Below, piece by piece: positions 42,303 through 51,544 of a DNA stretch of 64,000 bases; the first letter of the stretch is position 1, and the number at the start of each line of letters is the position of its first letter. Source of the stretch: Chitinophaga sp. XS-30 (GTDB lineage Bacteria; Bacteroidota; Bacteroidia; Chitinophagales; Chitinophagaceae); NCBI RefSeq assembly GCF_008086345.1, contig NZ_CP043006.1:1796032-1860031 (forward strand). Reading direction: 5' to 3'. The translations under genes were made by a program, and so were the position numbers. The notes beneath the pieces are model-generated. The model ran no database searches. It saw only the letters and a list, made by a program, of their open reading frames with translations, and was not told the origin of the DNA.

Positions 42303-44120
42303 ATGAAAAGAGTTTTCTTAATAATAGCAGCGTCACTTGCAATCGGGGTTTCTTCATGCTCCAAGTATCTGGACCAGATACCGGATGATGTGATCACGAT
42401 AGATGACATTTTCAAGTCAAAAGCAAACACAGACAAGTTCCTGGCCAACGTGTACTGGAGCCTGCCCAATGAACATCGTCAGCGTTTTACCGGCGATCAG
42501 CGTTCAGGAGCATGGATCGGAGCATCTGATGAGGGGAAATACAACTGGAGCTTCAATTATTGCAATAATATGATCGCCAGTGTATGGAGCAATACCGATG
42601 GCAATGTGGCCACATACTGGACAGACTATTACAAGGCCATCCGAAATGCCACTTACTTTATCCAGAACATCGACAATGCCAATCCGGTGGAAGTAAATGA
42701 TCTGGTAAAAACACGCTATAAAGCAGAGGCCAGGGCGTTGAGGGCGATGTACTATTACTTCCTGGTACGAATTTACGGCCCGGTGATCATGCTTGGGGAT
42801 GATCTGGTAGATCTAAACACACCGGTTGCGGATCTGCAGATCCCCCGGTCTCATATTGATACCTGCATCAACTTTATTGTTCGTGAACTGGATGCTGCTT
42901 ATGCAGACCTTGATGTGACTCCTTTCAACGACCAAGAATGGGGCAGGATGACCAAAGGCGTTGCCAAAGCATATAAGGTACAGGCACTAATGCTGGCTGC
43001 TAGTCCGCTCTGGAATGGTAATACAGCTTATGCCAACTTTACCAACAAAGATGGATCCAGCCTGACCAACACGGCTTACGATCAACTGAAATGGGAGCGC
43101 GCTGCGAATGCCGCAAAGGAATTTCTGGACGAATTTGTCCCCAGTGTATATGATCTCTATCGGGAAACGAATGCGGATCCTTTCACGGCTGCCTATCTTT
43201 CCTGTCGCAATGTGATACTCACTGACTGGAACAAGGAATGGATCTATGCCCGTCCGAATTCTTCCAGCCTGATGCGATATGATAGAACTCCGTTCCATGC
43301 CGGATATCCTTCCGAGCAAAAAGGTGGCGGTGCTATGGGGGTAACACAGACGATGGTAGACGCTTATTTCACGAGTAACGGTCTGCCCATCGATGCACCG
43401 GGATCCGGTTATGTGTCAACGGGCTTCTCCAGCTTCAGAGCACCCTTCGATAATACAACAAGAAGTACATTCAACCAATGGGTGAACAGAGAGCCTCGTT
43501 TTTACGTTGGCGTAACCTATAACAACAGCTTCTGGTTATACCAGGGAGGCAGTTCTACACCGATTGTAACAAATATGGAGTTCAGCGGTAACTCCGGGCG
43601 CTCTCAGAGCACTTCCGATGTATCTCCTACGGGCTACATCGTGAGAAAGAACGTAGCCACAGGTGATGGGGAGAGGGGCGCGCTCCTGTTAAGACTTGCC
43701 AATATCTACCTGGATTATTCAGAAGCGTTGAATGAATACGCACCCACCAATACGGATATCCTGAAGTACCTGAACCTTATCCGCGAACGCGCCGGTGTTC
43801 CTCAATACGGAGCAGGCCCGGATGCGCTACCCGCACCGGCTACCCAGGCTGAAATGAGGGAAGCGATCCGTCGTGAGAGAAGGGTAGAGCTGGCCTTTGA
43901 GAACTCGCGTTACTTTGATACCCGTCGCTGGAAGATAGCAGAAACCACGGACGGAGGGGCATTTTATGGAATGAATATGACGGCCGATGGTGCAAACTTC
44001 TATCAGAAGACACTCCTGGAAACCCGTGTATTCAAGGCGGATCGGGATTACTTGTTCCCCATTCCGAACAACCAGGTACTTATCAATGAGAACATGGTCC
44101 AAAATCCGGGCTGGCAATAA
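42303..44120 (+). CDS. RagB/SusD-family lipoprotein
   Basis: A 605-residue SusD protein, longer than the others here. The leader MKRVFLIIAASLAIGVSSC ends in a lipobox cysteine. Typical blocks are YKAEARALRAMYYYFLVRIYGPVIML, LLLRLANIYLDYSEALNEY, YLNLIRERAGVPQYG, IRRERRVELAFENSRYFDTRRWKI and the closing LFPIPNNQVLINENMVQNPGW. It pairs with the SusC upstream and is followed after 11 bases by the metallopeptidase lipoprotein. Confidence 0.92.
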   Translation: MKRVFLIIAASLAIGVSSCSKYLDQIPDDVITIDDIFKSKANTDKFLANVYWSLPNEHRQRFTGDQRSGAWIGASDEGKYNWSFNYCNNMIASVWSNTDGNVATYWTDYYKAIRNATYFIQNIDNANPVEVNDLVKTRYKAEARALRAMYYYFLVRIYGPVIMLGDDLVDLNTPVADLQIPRSHIDTCINFIVRELDAAYADLDVTPFNDQEWGRMTKGVAKAYKVQALMLAASPLWNGNTAYANFTNKDGSSLTNTAYDQLKWERAANAAKEFLDEFVPSVYDLYRETNADPFTAAYLSCRNVILTDWNKEWIYARPNSSSLMRYDRTPFHAGYPSEQKGGGAMGVTQTMVDAYFTSNGLPIDAPGSGYVSTGFSSFRAPFDNTTRSTFNQWVNREPRFYVGVTYNNSFWLYQGGSSTPIVTNMEFSGNSGRSQSTSDVSPTGYIVRKNVATGDGERGALLLRLANIYLDYSEALNEYAPTNTDILKYLNLIRERAGVPQYGAGPDALPAPATQAEMREAIRRERRVELAFENSRYFDTRRWKIAETTDGGAFYGMNMTADGANFYQKTLLETRVFKADRDYLFPIPNNQVLINENMVQNPGWQ

Positions 44121-44131
44121 AATATTCAACC

Positions 44132-45073
44132 ATGAAAACCCTGTTTTTCAGTTTTCTTCTGCTGAGTGCTATGTCTTCCGGCTGCAAAACCGAAACCCAG
44201 ACGATAAAGCTCACAGGTAGCGAAACCGATCCCAATGCTCCTCCTCCCGAATGGAAGGAGCATTGGTTCGAACATAATCAACTCGTAAAACTGGTAGCCT
44301 ACAATGATGAAGTAGCCCTGTATTACGATAACGACATGCCCAAGGAGATCACCTGGCCGCTGAGAATATCTACAGCCATATGGAAGTACACTAAGGAAAC
44401 ATATGGGGATTTCGGAAAAGCGAAACAGGACAAACGGATGTTCGTGATCCTGCATTTTAATAAATATGGTGGTGGTCATCCGGCTACCTTCTTTGATGCA
44501 AGTCACGATTACCGCAATATGATCGATGTGGGCTCTAACAACTCCTGGGAAGACAGCTCCGGCTGGAATCTGGACATTGTAGCACATGAGGTGGGCCATA
44601 TTGTTGAAGGTGGATCCAAGGGTGTGCATAACTCTCCGGCTTTCCCCATCTGGCACGACAGTAAGTGGATGGAGATCTACCAGTACGATGTATACAAGAA
44701 CCTCGGATGGGATGCAGAGGCACTGAGATGGTACAATGACAAGATGAATGCCGTTGATCCCTATCCCAGAGCGGGTACACAATGGTTCCGGAATTGGTTT
44801 TATCCTATCTACCGTGATCATGGGGGCAAGGATGTGCTGAATGGCTTTTTCACCTTATTATCACAGCATTTCCCCCAAAAAACGATCTCGCTGGGTAAAG
44901 AATATACCCGCAACATGAACCTCGGTGAATTCGTTCACTTCTGGAGCGGCGCTGCCAAAACCAACCTGAAGCAGCTTGCGCTGGACGCCTTCGGGCCCGA
45001 TGATGAAAAGGGGAATGACTGGGTAGCGCAATTTGAAACCGCCCAGGTGCAATTTCCCGGAATTACGTACTAA
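44132..45073 (+). CDS. HExxH zinc metallopeptidase-like lipoprotein
   Basis: A 313-residue lipoprotein. The leader MKTLFFSFLLLSAMSSGC has a lipobox cysteine. Residues 148-156 (DIVAHEVGH) give the zincin motif with His152, Glu153 and His156. The metzincin extension (G and third His) is absent, so it is more like a gluzincin or the basic-secretory-protein type; the downstream WHDSKWMEIYQYDVY could provide a third ligand. It is the last gene of the discoidin-SusC-SusD unit, 11 bases after SusD, and ends before a terminator. Surface proteolysis of a glycoprotein or peptide substrate feeding the SusCD pair is inferred. Confidence 0.8.
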   Translation: MKTLFFSFLLLSAMSSGCKTETQTIKLTGSETDPNAPPPEWKEHWFEHNQLVKLVAYNDEVALYYDNDMPKEITWPLRISTAIWKYTKETYGDFGKAKQDKRMFVILHFNKYGGGHPATFFDASHDYRNMIDVGSNNSWEDSSGWNLDIVAHEVGHIVEGGSKGVHNSPAFPIWHDSKWMEIYQYDVYKNLGWDAEALRWYNDKMNAVDPYPRAGTQWFRNWFYPIYRDHGGKDVLNGFFTLLSQHFPQKTISLGKEYTRNMNLGEFVHFWSGAAKTNLKQLALDAFGPDDEKGNDWVAQFETAQVQFPGITY

Positions 45074-45101
45074 CACACACATACTGTTGTCTTTTAAAAG
45101 A

Positions 45102-45130
45102 ACGTCTGCCAAAAGCAGGCGTTTTTTTTA
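45102..45130 (+). terminator. rho-independent terminator after the metallopeptidase
   Basis: ACGTCTGC (45102-45109) pairs with GCAGGCGT (45115-45122, one G-U pair) around CAAAA and is followed by a run of T. It isolates the SusCD unit from the sigma-factor operon that follows. Confidence 0.85.
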
Positions 45131-45157
45131 TCCCTCCCCAAAAAAATCCCGCTCACT

Positions 45158-45184
45158 TGTCACGTTTCCTTTCCGGACGGTGTC
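45158..45184 (+). promoter_or_regulatory. candidate ECF41-type promoter
   Basis: TGTCACG at 45158-45164, a 16-base gap, then TGTC at 45181-45184. This is close to the ECF41 consensus as I recall it (TGTCACA, about 16 bases, CGTC). It lies 42 bases upstream of the AhpD-like gene, and the operon's third gene is an ECF41-type sigma factor. Confidence 0.6.
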
Positions 45185-45225
45185 TTATATGCGTAAACCA
45201 TTATTTTAAAGTAAAAAACAAGCAT

Positions 45226-45684
45226 ATGAACACAAGGATCACTTACAAGGACACTGCCCCCGGATTCGCGGACGGCCTGATGAAAACGGAATTTTACCTG
45301 AAGAAATCTCCCCTTGACCAGCTATTGCTGGAACTGATGAAATACCGTGTTTCCCAGATCAACGGCTGCGCTTACTGCCTGGATATGCATCACAAAGAGG
45401 CAATCAGCATGGGCGAGACGGAGCTTCGCCTGCATTCGCTTATCGCCTGGAAGGAATGCCCGTATTACAGCGACAAGGAAAGGGCGGTACTGGCATTTGC
45501 CGAAGCGCTGACCCTTGCCAGCGGACCGGAGACCGAAGATGCCGCTTTTGACGCGCTTACGCCCCATTTCTCCATTCCGGAGATCGCAGACCTCACGCTC
45601 GCCATTGCCCAGATCAATACATGGAACAGGATCAACAAGACATTCAAACCTGTACCCGGCAACTATCAGGTGGGAAAACACTGA
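45226..45684 (+). CDS. AhpD-like carboxymuconolactone decarboxylase-family protein
   Basis: A 152-residue cytoplasmic protein, started at Met45226 (the longer frame would begin inside the promoter region). The AhpD active-site pattern is clear: NGCAYCLDMHHKEA with Cys48, Cys51 and His55. Members reduce peroxides or act as disulfide reductases through the two cysteines. It is the first gene after the ECF41-like promoter and is followed by a DUF1097 membrane protein and the sigma factor. An AhpD/CMD protein next to ECF41 is the best-known context of that sigma group, so a redox-stress function is likely. Confidence 0.92.
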   Translation: MNTRITYKDTAPGFADGLMKTEFYLKKSPLDQLLLELMKYRVSQINGCAYCLDMHHKEAISMGETELRLHSLIAWKECPYYSDKERAVLAFAEALTLASGPETEDAAFDALTPHFSIPEIADLTLAIAQINTWNRINKTFKPVPGNYQVGKH

Positions 45685-45750
45685 TCACTCATGCAGGCCG
45701 GTTGCTATTCGATACAAGCGCAACCTGCCTGTATCAACACCTCTTTTCCA

Positions 45751-46242
45751 ATGACACTTTCACTCAAATTGATCAATGCGGCCATCTACGGTACACTCGG
45801 CGCCATAGCCGTTTTCCTGGCCGCAACCCTGGGATGGCCGGCCTGGATACTCTTCATCGGCTGGATCAGTTACTTTCAGTTCGGCGCAACCCTCCGTAAT
45901 GCGGGTAACACGATTATACTGATGTCATTGGGCATGCTGCTGGCCATGTTCATGACGTTGTGCGCCGGCTGGCTGGCGCCGTATTGGGGTAATTATGGTA
46001 TTTTGCCGGTGGTGTTTATACTGATAGCGGCCTTGTCTTTCCTGGAACATGATAAATGGTTCGGCAATATGGCGGCCTGGTTCCTGGGCATGGTCGTATT
46101 TTTTGCTGCTGGCCATCCGCCTGAACTGACCGGCTTGCCTGATCTCGGATTGCCGGTGGCAACGGGGCTGCTGTTCGGTTGGCTGTCCGCCTGGTTATTC
46201 AGCGTGGCTCGCCGCAATTTAACAACCCATAATCCTTTATAA
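45751..46242 (+). CDS. DUF1097-type membrane protein
   Basis: A 163-residue inner-membrane protein with about five helices: LINAAIYGTLGAIAVFLAATLG, WPAWILFIGWISYFQFGA, IILMSLGMLLAMFMTLCAGWL, GILPVVFILIAALSFL and WFLGMVVFFAAGH. The pattern fits DUF1097. I chose Met45751, since the longer frame (45691) adds a polar, Cys-containing lead. It ends one base before the sigma-factor GTG start, so the two are tightly coupled. Function is unknown; its place between AhpD and ECF41 genes hints at the same stress response. Confidence 0.75.
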   Translation: MTLSLKLINAAIYGTLGAIAVFLAATLGWPAWILFIGWISYFQFGATLRNAGNTIILMSLGMLLAMFMTLCAGWLAPYWGNYGILPVVFILIAALSFLEHDKWFGNMAAWFLGMVVFFAAGHPPELTGLPDLGLPVATGLLFGWLSAWLFSVARRNLTTHNPL

Positions 46243-46243
46243 C

Positions 46244-47089
46244 GTGAAAGATTATCATAAAATATTGTTCCCATACGCATACAACATTCTCGGTTCTTCT
46301 GAAGATGCAAAGGATGCTATCCAGGATGTGCTGTCCAGTTACCTCTCTGCGAAAAAAGAAGGGATACAAAATGAAAAAAGCTATCTGATCAAAGCCGTTA
46401 TCAACCAATCCATTAACATGAAGAACAGGAGAAAAAAGATCAGCTATGAAGATGTGTGGCTGCCGGAACCGGTAGCCACAGAAGCTGCTGATACCAATAT
46501 CAATATGCGGGACATTGCTTCATATTCTCTTTTGATCCTGCTGGAAAAGCTGAACCCGAAGGAACGGGCGGTCTTCATCCTGAAAGAGGCATTCGGATAT
46601 TCCCACGAAGAGATATCCGAGGTGCTGTCTGCCACAGTGGAGAACTCCCGCAAGCTCCTCAGTCGTGCCAAAATGAAGCTGGACCCGGCCAAACATCCTG
46701 TAGTTGTGCCCGAACGGGAGATTGTGCCTTCCGGTGTGCTGGACAAATACATCGGCGCGTTACGGGGAGGAGATGTCAAAACGCTCGAAGACTTGCTGTC
46801 CCGCGATATTGTCTTTTATGCAGATGGCGGCGAAAAACTTAATGTGGTAAGGAAGGTTTGCACCGGTCGTCATGATGTGACGGAACTGCTGGTATATGTG
46901 TATGAGAAATACGATAAAGGGCTATCCTCCGTTCCGGCGCGTATCAACCATCAACCGGCGCTATTGTATTATAACGGTGAACAGCTGGTGGCTTGCCAGG
47001 TATTCGGTCTATCCGCAGATGGCAGCCATATTGTGCAGATCAGCAACGTAATTGATCCGGAAAAACTTCGGAATTTACGTGTGGCATAG
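46244..47089 (+). CDS. ECF41-type RNA polymerase sigma factor with SnoaL-like tail
   Basis: A 281-residue sigma factor with a GTG start at 46244. Sigma region 2 (LFPYAYNILGSSEDAKDAIQDVLSSYL), the ECF41 linker motif WLPEP (72-76) and region 4 (LLEKLNPKERAVFILKEAFGYSHEEISEVL) are followed by a C-terminal SnoaL-like extension (about 165-281). That tail retains relatives of the group's two conserved motifs, DGGEK (194-198) and DPEKL (271-275). In ECF41 proteins the tail acts as a built-in regulator instead of a separate anti-sigma factor, and none is encoded nearby. It probably activates its own operon from the promoter at 45158-45184. Confidence 0.9.
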   Translation: MKDYHKILFPYAYNILGSSEDAKDAIQDVLSSYLSAKKEGIQNEKSYLIKAVINQSINMKNRRKKISYEDVWLPEPVATEAADTNINMRDIASYSLLILLEKLNPKERAVFILKEAFGYSHEEISEVLSATVENSRKLLSRAKMKLDPAKHPVVVPEREIVPSGVLDKYIGALRGGDVKTLEDLLSRDIVFYADGGEKLNVVRKVCTGRHDVTELLVYVYEKYDKGLSSVPARINHQPALLYYNGEQLVACQVFGLSADGSHIVQISNVIDPEKLRNLRVA

Positions 47090-47151
47090 CAGTTACAGCT
47101 GTTTTGATGGCATGGTTTTCCGGGCAGTAACCGGAACCAAACCACATGGTC

Positions 47152-47358
47152 ATGACAACAGAAGATAAACATAAACCGCAACCTGCGCCTTCTGAAGGAA
47201 ACGCCAGTAACCCGGCGCCGGACGAAGGTAAAGGCACGCAGGCGGATACGCTGTTCGGCGAGAAAGCGGAAAAGTACCTGAAAGAGTCCGGAAATATCGA
47301 GGATATGCCCGATGCCGGCGAAGATCAGGCTGCGATAGACAAGACCCGTGAAAAGTAA
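47152..47358 (+). CDS. small acidic hydrophilic protein (68 aa)
   Basis: A short frame starting MTTEDKHKPQPAPSEGNASN. It is rich in Lys, Glu, Asp, Pro and Gly, with no hydrophobic segment and no recognised motif, so it looks disordered. An alternative Met lies two codons upstream. It follows the sigma-factor gene by 62 bases and precedes the methyltransferase by 29. A genuine small stress-type protein is plausible, but it could be a chance frame. Confidence 0.5.
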   Translation: MTTEDKHKPQPAPSEGNASNPAPDEGKGTQADTLFGEKAEKYLKESGNIEDMPDAGEDQAAIDKTREK

Positions 47359-47387
47359 AGGGAAAATCGCTATTTTTCAATACATTG

Positions 47388-49181
47388 ATGTACATGGAAA
47401 ATAGCATGCAGGCACTTTTTGATGAGTTGACGGGGCTGCTGACCGGTGACGCACGGTTTGCCGGCAGCAATGGCGCTGGCCTGCATATCATGGAAGACCT
47501 GGCCCGGAAGGCGGATGCGGGATTCCTGCAACTGCTGCTCTCCGGCGGGCTTACCCGGCAGCATTTTTTCGTGAATGCCGGGGAGGTCGTGGTGTTTGAC
47601 AAGATGCGGTTTTTGCAATTCCTTCATAGCCGGCCCACCGGGCAAAACGGGCATACGGCTTCTGGCGGCAGGACGGGGATTGCCGGTGCGCAGGAACCGG
47701 TGCGGCTCACCTGGCCTTACAGCGGCTATGTGCTGGAGGGCACGCCGCAGCAGGAGAACGAAACGCTGGCTGCGCCGGAGATCGCACGGCTATTTTCCCC
47801 GAAGGTGCTGACGGGCTTTCTGCGTTACAGCGCTGCCGGGGAATGCCCTCCCGAGCAGCTGTCCGGCAAAGACAACCTGATCATCAGGGGCAATAACCTG
47901 ATGGTGCTGCACAGCTTAAAAAAAGTGTACAACGGCGCGGTAAAACTCATCTACATCGATCCTCCTTATAATACCGGCAGCAGTACATTCCCCTACAATG
48001 ATAATTTCGCTCACGCTACCTGGCTTACCCTGATTAAGAATCGCCTGGAGGCTGCGCGTGACCTGCTTCGGGACGATGGCGCCATCTTTGTGCAGATCGA
48101 TTACAAGGAAGTAGCCTATCTCACGGTATTGATGGATGAGGTATTCGGACGGGAGAACATGGTACAGATGATCGCCGTCAAAACAGCTTCCCCGGCGGGA
48201 TTCAAGACCATTAATCCCGGCCCCGTGGACGTAACGGAATATATCCTGTTTTACACAAGGAACAGGCAACATTTCCGCTTCAGGAAAAATTATGTACCGG
48301 TGGCTTATGATTCGAATTACAACCTCGTGATCACCAATCCGCATGATGAGCCGCAGCAATGGAAGCTGGAACCTTTGCGTGACGTGATCTGCCGGGAGAA
48401 CGGAATTCCTCTCGGCCATTCCCCGCAGCAAACGGGCAAGAACGCCCGGGAACACTGGGGCCCATACTGGAAGCTGATCCGCGATCAGCTCATGGCTGCA
48501 TATGCGCTGGACCATCCGGAAAACCTGGTGAGCATCCGCGACCCGCATAAACCATCGCCGAAGCTGAAGAAAATACTGGAATCGTCGAGACAACAACGGA
48601 ATAAGGTATGCGTATATGAAAAGGAAGAAAGCGGAAAGTACGGGTACGTCATGAATGGCGGTGCATTGTCCTTTTACGCGAACAAGATACGGGAGATCGA
48701 CGGGGTGAAAACGCCCAGCGAGCTGCTGACCGATTTCTGGAAGGATATCAGCTGGGATGGCATCGCGAAGGAAGGCGGCGTAAAGCTGAAGAACGGCAAG
48801 AAACCGGAAAAGCTGATCAAGCGGATCATCGAAATGGTGGTCGATTCACCGGAAGACCTGGTGCTGGATTTCTATCTTGGCAGCGGTACCACAGCCGCGG
48901 TAGCGCACAAGATGGGCCTGCGTTACATCGGTATTGAACAGCTGGATTACGGAGAGAATGACAGCCGCGTGCGCCTGCAGCATGTGATCAACGGAGATAC
49001 TACCGGCATCTCGCAGGCTGTGCAATGGAAAGGCGGCGGCAGTTTTGTGTACTGCGCGCTTGCACAGGGCAACGGTCCCGATGGGCATCCCGGATATATT
49101 GCCTATAGCGAAATATCGGAGAGAAAGTTTGAGATGACGGAAGCAGAGATAATATTGAACCGCCAGTTTTACGGGGACTGA
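47388..49181 (+). CDS. orphan Mod-like adenine DNA methyltransferase (type III-like)
   Basis: A 597-residue DNA methyltransferase with the catalytic DPPY motif at about 191-194 (LIYIDPPYNTGSS) and the AdoMet motif FYLGSG at about 495-500. The DPPY motif comes first, which is the beta-class order of Mod subunits in type III systems. The region between them (about 260-450) should hold the target-recognition part. N-terminal residues 1-160 are of the kind seen before Mod domains. No Res restriction gene or specificity subunit is next to it, so it is an orphan. I use the ATG at 47388, since the longer frame would need a TTG start. Confidence 0.88.
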   Translation: MYMENSMQALFDELTGLLTGDARFAGSNGAGLHIMEDLARKADAGFLQLLLSGGLTRQHFFVNAGEVVVFDKMRFLQFLHSRPTGQNGHTASGGRTGIAGAQEPVRLTWPYSGYVLEGTPQQENETLAAPEIARLFSPKVLTGFLRYSAAGECPPEQLSGKDNLIIRGNNLMVLHSLKKVYNGAVKLIYIDPPYNTGSSTFPYNDNFAHATWLTLIKNRLEAARDLLRDDGAIFVQIDYKEVAYLTVLMDEVFGRENMVQMIAVKTASPAGFKTINPGPVDVTEYILFYTRNRQHFRFRKNYVPVAYDSNYNLVITNPHDEPQQWKLEPLRDVICRENGIPLGHSPQQTGKNAREHWGPYWKLIRDQLMAAYALDHPENLVSIRDPHKPSPKLKKILESSRQQRNKVCVYEKEESGKYGYVMNGGALSFYANKIREIDGVKTPSELLTDFWKDISWDGIAKEGGVKLKNGKKPEKLIKRIIEMVVDSPEDLVLDFYLGSGTTAAVAHKMGLRYIGIEQLDYGENDSRVRLQHVINGDTTGISQAVQWKGGGSFVYCALAQGNGPDGHPGYIAYSEISERKFEMTEAEIILNRQFYGD

Positions 49182-49285
49182 CCCTTCCGTTGCGGCATCG
49201 CCGGGCGGCAAATATTCCCCTTTATACCTCACTGCCATCAAAATGCGCCTTTGACAAGGCAAATATTCCTGCTATATTTAGGATC

Positions 49286-51520
49286 ATGCGAATCATCACC
49301 ACGTTATCACTCCTCTTTTTCTTCACCGGGGCCATGGCTCAGCGGGTGTCTTATGTATCTTATGTGGACCCGCTCATCGGCACGTCTCCCGCTACAACTA
49401 TCAGCGCCATGAAGCACGGTGCAGGTACAGAGCATCTGGCGAATGTAATACCCGCGGTAGGATTGCCTTTCGGTATGCTGCAGCTGACGCCGCAAACGCG
49501 TACTACGGAAAAGAAATGCCAGGCGCCCTACTACTATAAAGATGCCACCACTACCGGTTACCGCCTCACGCACTGGCTTAGCGGCTCCTGCACGCAGGAC
49601 TACGGCAGCGCTACCATCATGCCGCTTGCCGGCACACTGAAAACATCGGGTTATGCTACGCCGTATGATCACAAACAGGAGATCAGCGCTCCGCATTATT
49701 ATAAGAACGAACTGGATGGCGTGATGGGGGAAATGACCGCCACACTGCGCTGTGGTATGCTGCAGTTCACCATGCTGCGGGATGACAGCCTCTACATACT
49801 GGTGACGCCCAACAGCGATAAACACAAAGGGTTCATACAGGTAGATCCCGAAAAAAGAGAGATCACAGGTTACAATCCCGCGTACCGCATTTATCAGGGC
49901 AGCGGCCGGCCCGCCGGCTTCAGCGGCTGGTTCGTGATACAGTACGATCTGCCTGCGGAAAAGGCCGGAACATATAGCGGAAGCAAGGTCTCCGCGGCAT
50001 TAAGCAGAAAGGAGCAACCGGATTGTGGCGCGTACATCGGCCTTTATCTGAAGAAAGGCGCGCAATTGCGCCTGCGTATCGGCACTTCTTTTACCAGCCT
50101 GGAAGGTGCGCGGCGGAACCTGGCGGCAGAAATGGAGGGCAAACCCTTCGCAGCCATCCGCAAACAGGCGGAGCGTGTATGGAACAAGGCATTGGGACAA
50201 ATACAGGTAACATCGGACAACGAAAAGGATAAACGTATTTTCTATACCGCGCTTTATCATTCCATGCAGCACCCGCGCCTGATGAATGATGCAGACGGCC
50301 GCTATCCGCGCTTTGCGGGTGATTACCAGGAAGAGCAGCTGAAGCAGGGCAATTATTATGACGACTTCTCCATGTGGGACACCTACCGCGCACAGCTCCC
50401 CTTGTTCAGCATCCTTCGTCCGGACCTGATCAGCGACTGCGTCAATTCCATGGTACTGAAAGGCGAGCAGGGCGGATGGCTGCCCATTTTCCCCTGCTGG
50501 AATAATTATACCGCTGCCATGATCGGAGATCATGTGACCGCATTCATCGCATCAGCATACAACAAGGGTATCCGCGGATATGATATCGCTAAAGCCTACA
50601 CGCTGATGCGGCGGAACGCGTTTGATAATGCAGGGGAGAAGGATTATAAGGATGGAAAAGGCCGGAGGGCGCTGGATACCTATCTGCAATACGGGTATAT
50701 TCCGCTGGAAGACGGTGTGCCGGAAGCTTTTCACAAGAATGAACAGGTATCCCGCACGCTTGAATATGCGTATGACGACTATGCGCTGTCTACCGTTGCC
50801 AAAGCATTGGGCCGGAGTGAAGATCACGCCCTGCTGGCCAAACGGGCATTGAACTACAAGTTCATTTTTGACGGAAAGGTGGGATTGATGAACGGAAGGT
50901 ATGCAGATGGGCGTTTTTACAAAGACTTTCATCCGGATAAAAAGCTGTCGTTCATCACGGAAGGCACGCCCCGGCAATATACCTTTTATGTGCCGCACGA
51001 CATCAGCGGACTGGGGGCGTTAATGCCGCTGGAAGCGCAGCTGGATAGTCTTTTTACGAAAAATGAGTACTGGCATGGCAATGAACCGGGGCATCATATT
51101 CCTTTTCTTTACAACTATACCGCGTCTCCCTGGAAAACACAGGAGAAAGTAGCGGCGATACTGAAAGAAGAGTACAGTGATGATATTGGCGGTTTGAGCG
51201 GGAATGATGATGCCGGGCAGATGAGCGCCTGGTATGTATTTGCCGCAACCGGACTTTACCCGGTTGATCCCGTGGGCGGGCAATACCTGCTGACCACACC
51301 GGTTTTCAGATCGGTGGCGATACAATTGCCCGGTGGCAAACGCCTGGCGGTACAGGTAAAGCCTGGCGGAAAATACATCCGTTCAGTCTTGCTTAACGGG
51401 AAACCATATACGAAAAATTATATCACGCATGATATGCTGCTGAAAGGCGGGGAAATGGTGATGGAAACATCGCCTCATCCTGCTGTTTCATGGGGAACGG
51501 GTAGTGGGGATCAACCCTGA
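49286..51520 (+). CDS. GH92-family alpha-mannosidase
   Basis: A 744-residue secreted glycoside hydrolase, started at Met49286, which gives a clear signal peptide (MRIITTLSLLFFFTGAMAQ). GH92 blocks are present: YVDPLIGTS at the start, WDTYRAQLPL, EGTPRQYTFYVPHD, GNEPGHHIPFLYNY and GNDDAGQMSAWYVFAATGLYPVDP. GH92 enzymes are calcium-dependent exo-alpha-mannosidases that remove mannose from N-glycans or mannans. It stands between the methyltransferase and the rhamnose locus, convergent with the broken kinase, so it is not obviously part of either. Confidence 0.9.
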   Translation: MRIITTLSLLFFFTGAMAQRVSYVSYVDPLIGTSPATTISAMKHGAGTEHLANVIPAVGLPFGMLQLTPQTRTTEKKCQAPYYYKDATTTGYRLTHWLSGSCTQDYGSATIMPLAGTLKTSGYATPYDHKQEISAPHYYKNELDGVMGEMTATLRCGMLQFTMLRDDSLYILVTPNSDKHKGFIQVDPEKREITGYNPAYRIYQGSGRPAGFSGWFVIQYDLPAEKAGTYSGSKVSAALSRKEQPDCGAYIGLYLKKGAQLRLRIGTSFTSLEGARRNLAAEMEGKPFAAIRKQAERVWNKALGQIQVTSDNEKDKRIFYTALYHSMQHPRLMNDADGRYPRFAGDYQEEQLKQGNYYDDFSMWDTYRAQLPLFSILRPDLISDCVNSMVLKGEQGGWLPIFPCWNNYTAAMIGDHVTAFIASAYNKGIRGYDIAKAYTLMRRNAFDNAGEKDYKDGKGRRALDTYLQYGYIPLEDGVPEAFHKNEQVSRTLEYAYDDYALSTVAKALGRSEDHALLAKRALNYKFIFDGKVGLMNGRYADGRFYKDFHPDKKLSFITEGTPRQYTFYVPHDISGLGALMPLEAQLDSLFTKNEYWHGNEPGHHIPFLYNYTASPWKTQEKVAAILKEEYSDDIGGLSGNDDAGQMSAWYVFAATGLYPVDPVGGQYLLTTPVFRSVAIQLPGGKRLAVQVKPGGKYIRSVLLNGKPYTKNYITHDMLLKGGEMVMETSPHPAVSWGTGSGDQP

Positions 51521-51544
51521 GGGCAACCGCTCCCGGGCCGTTTT

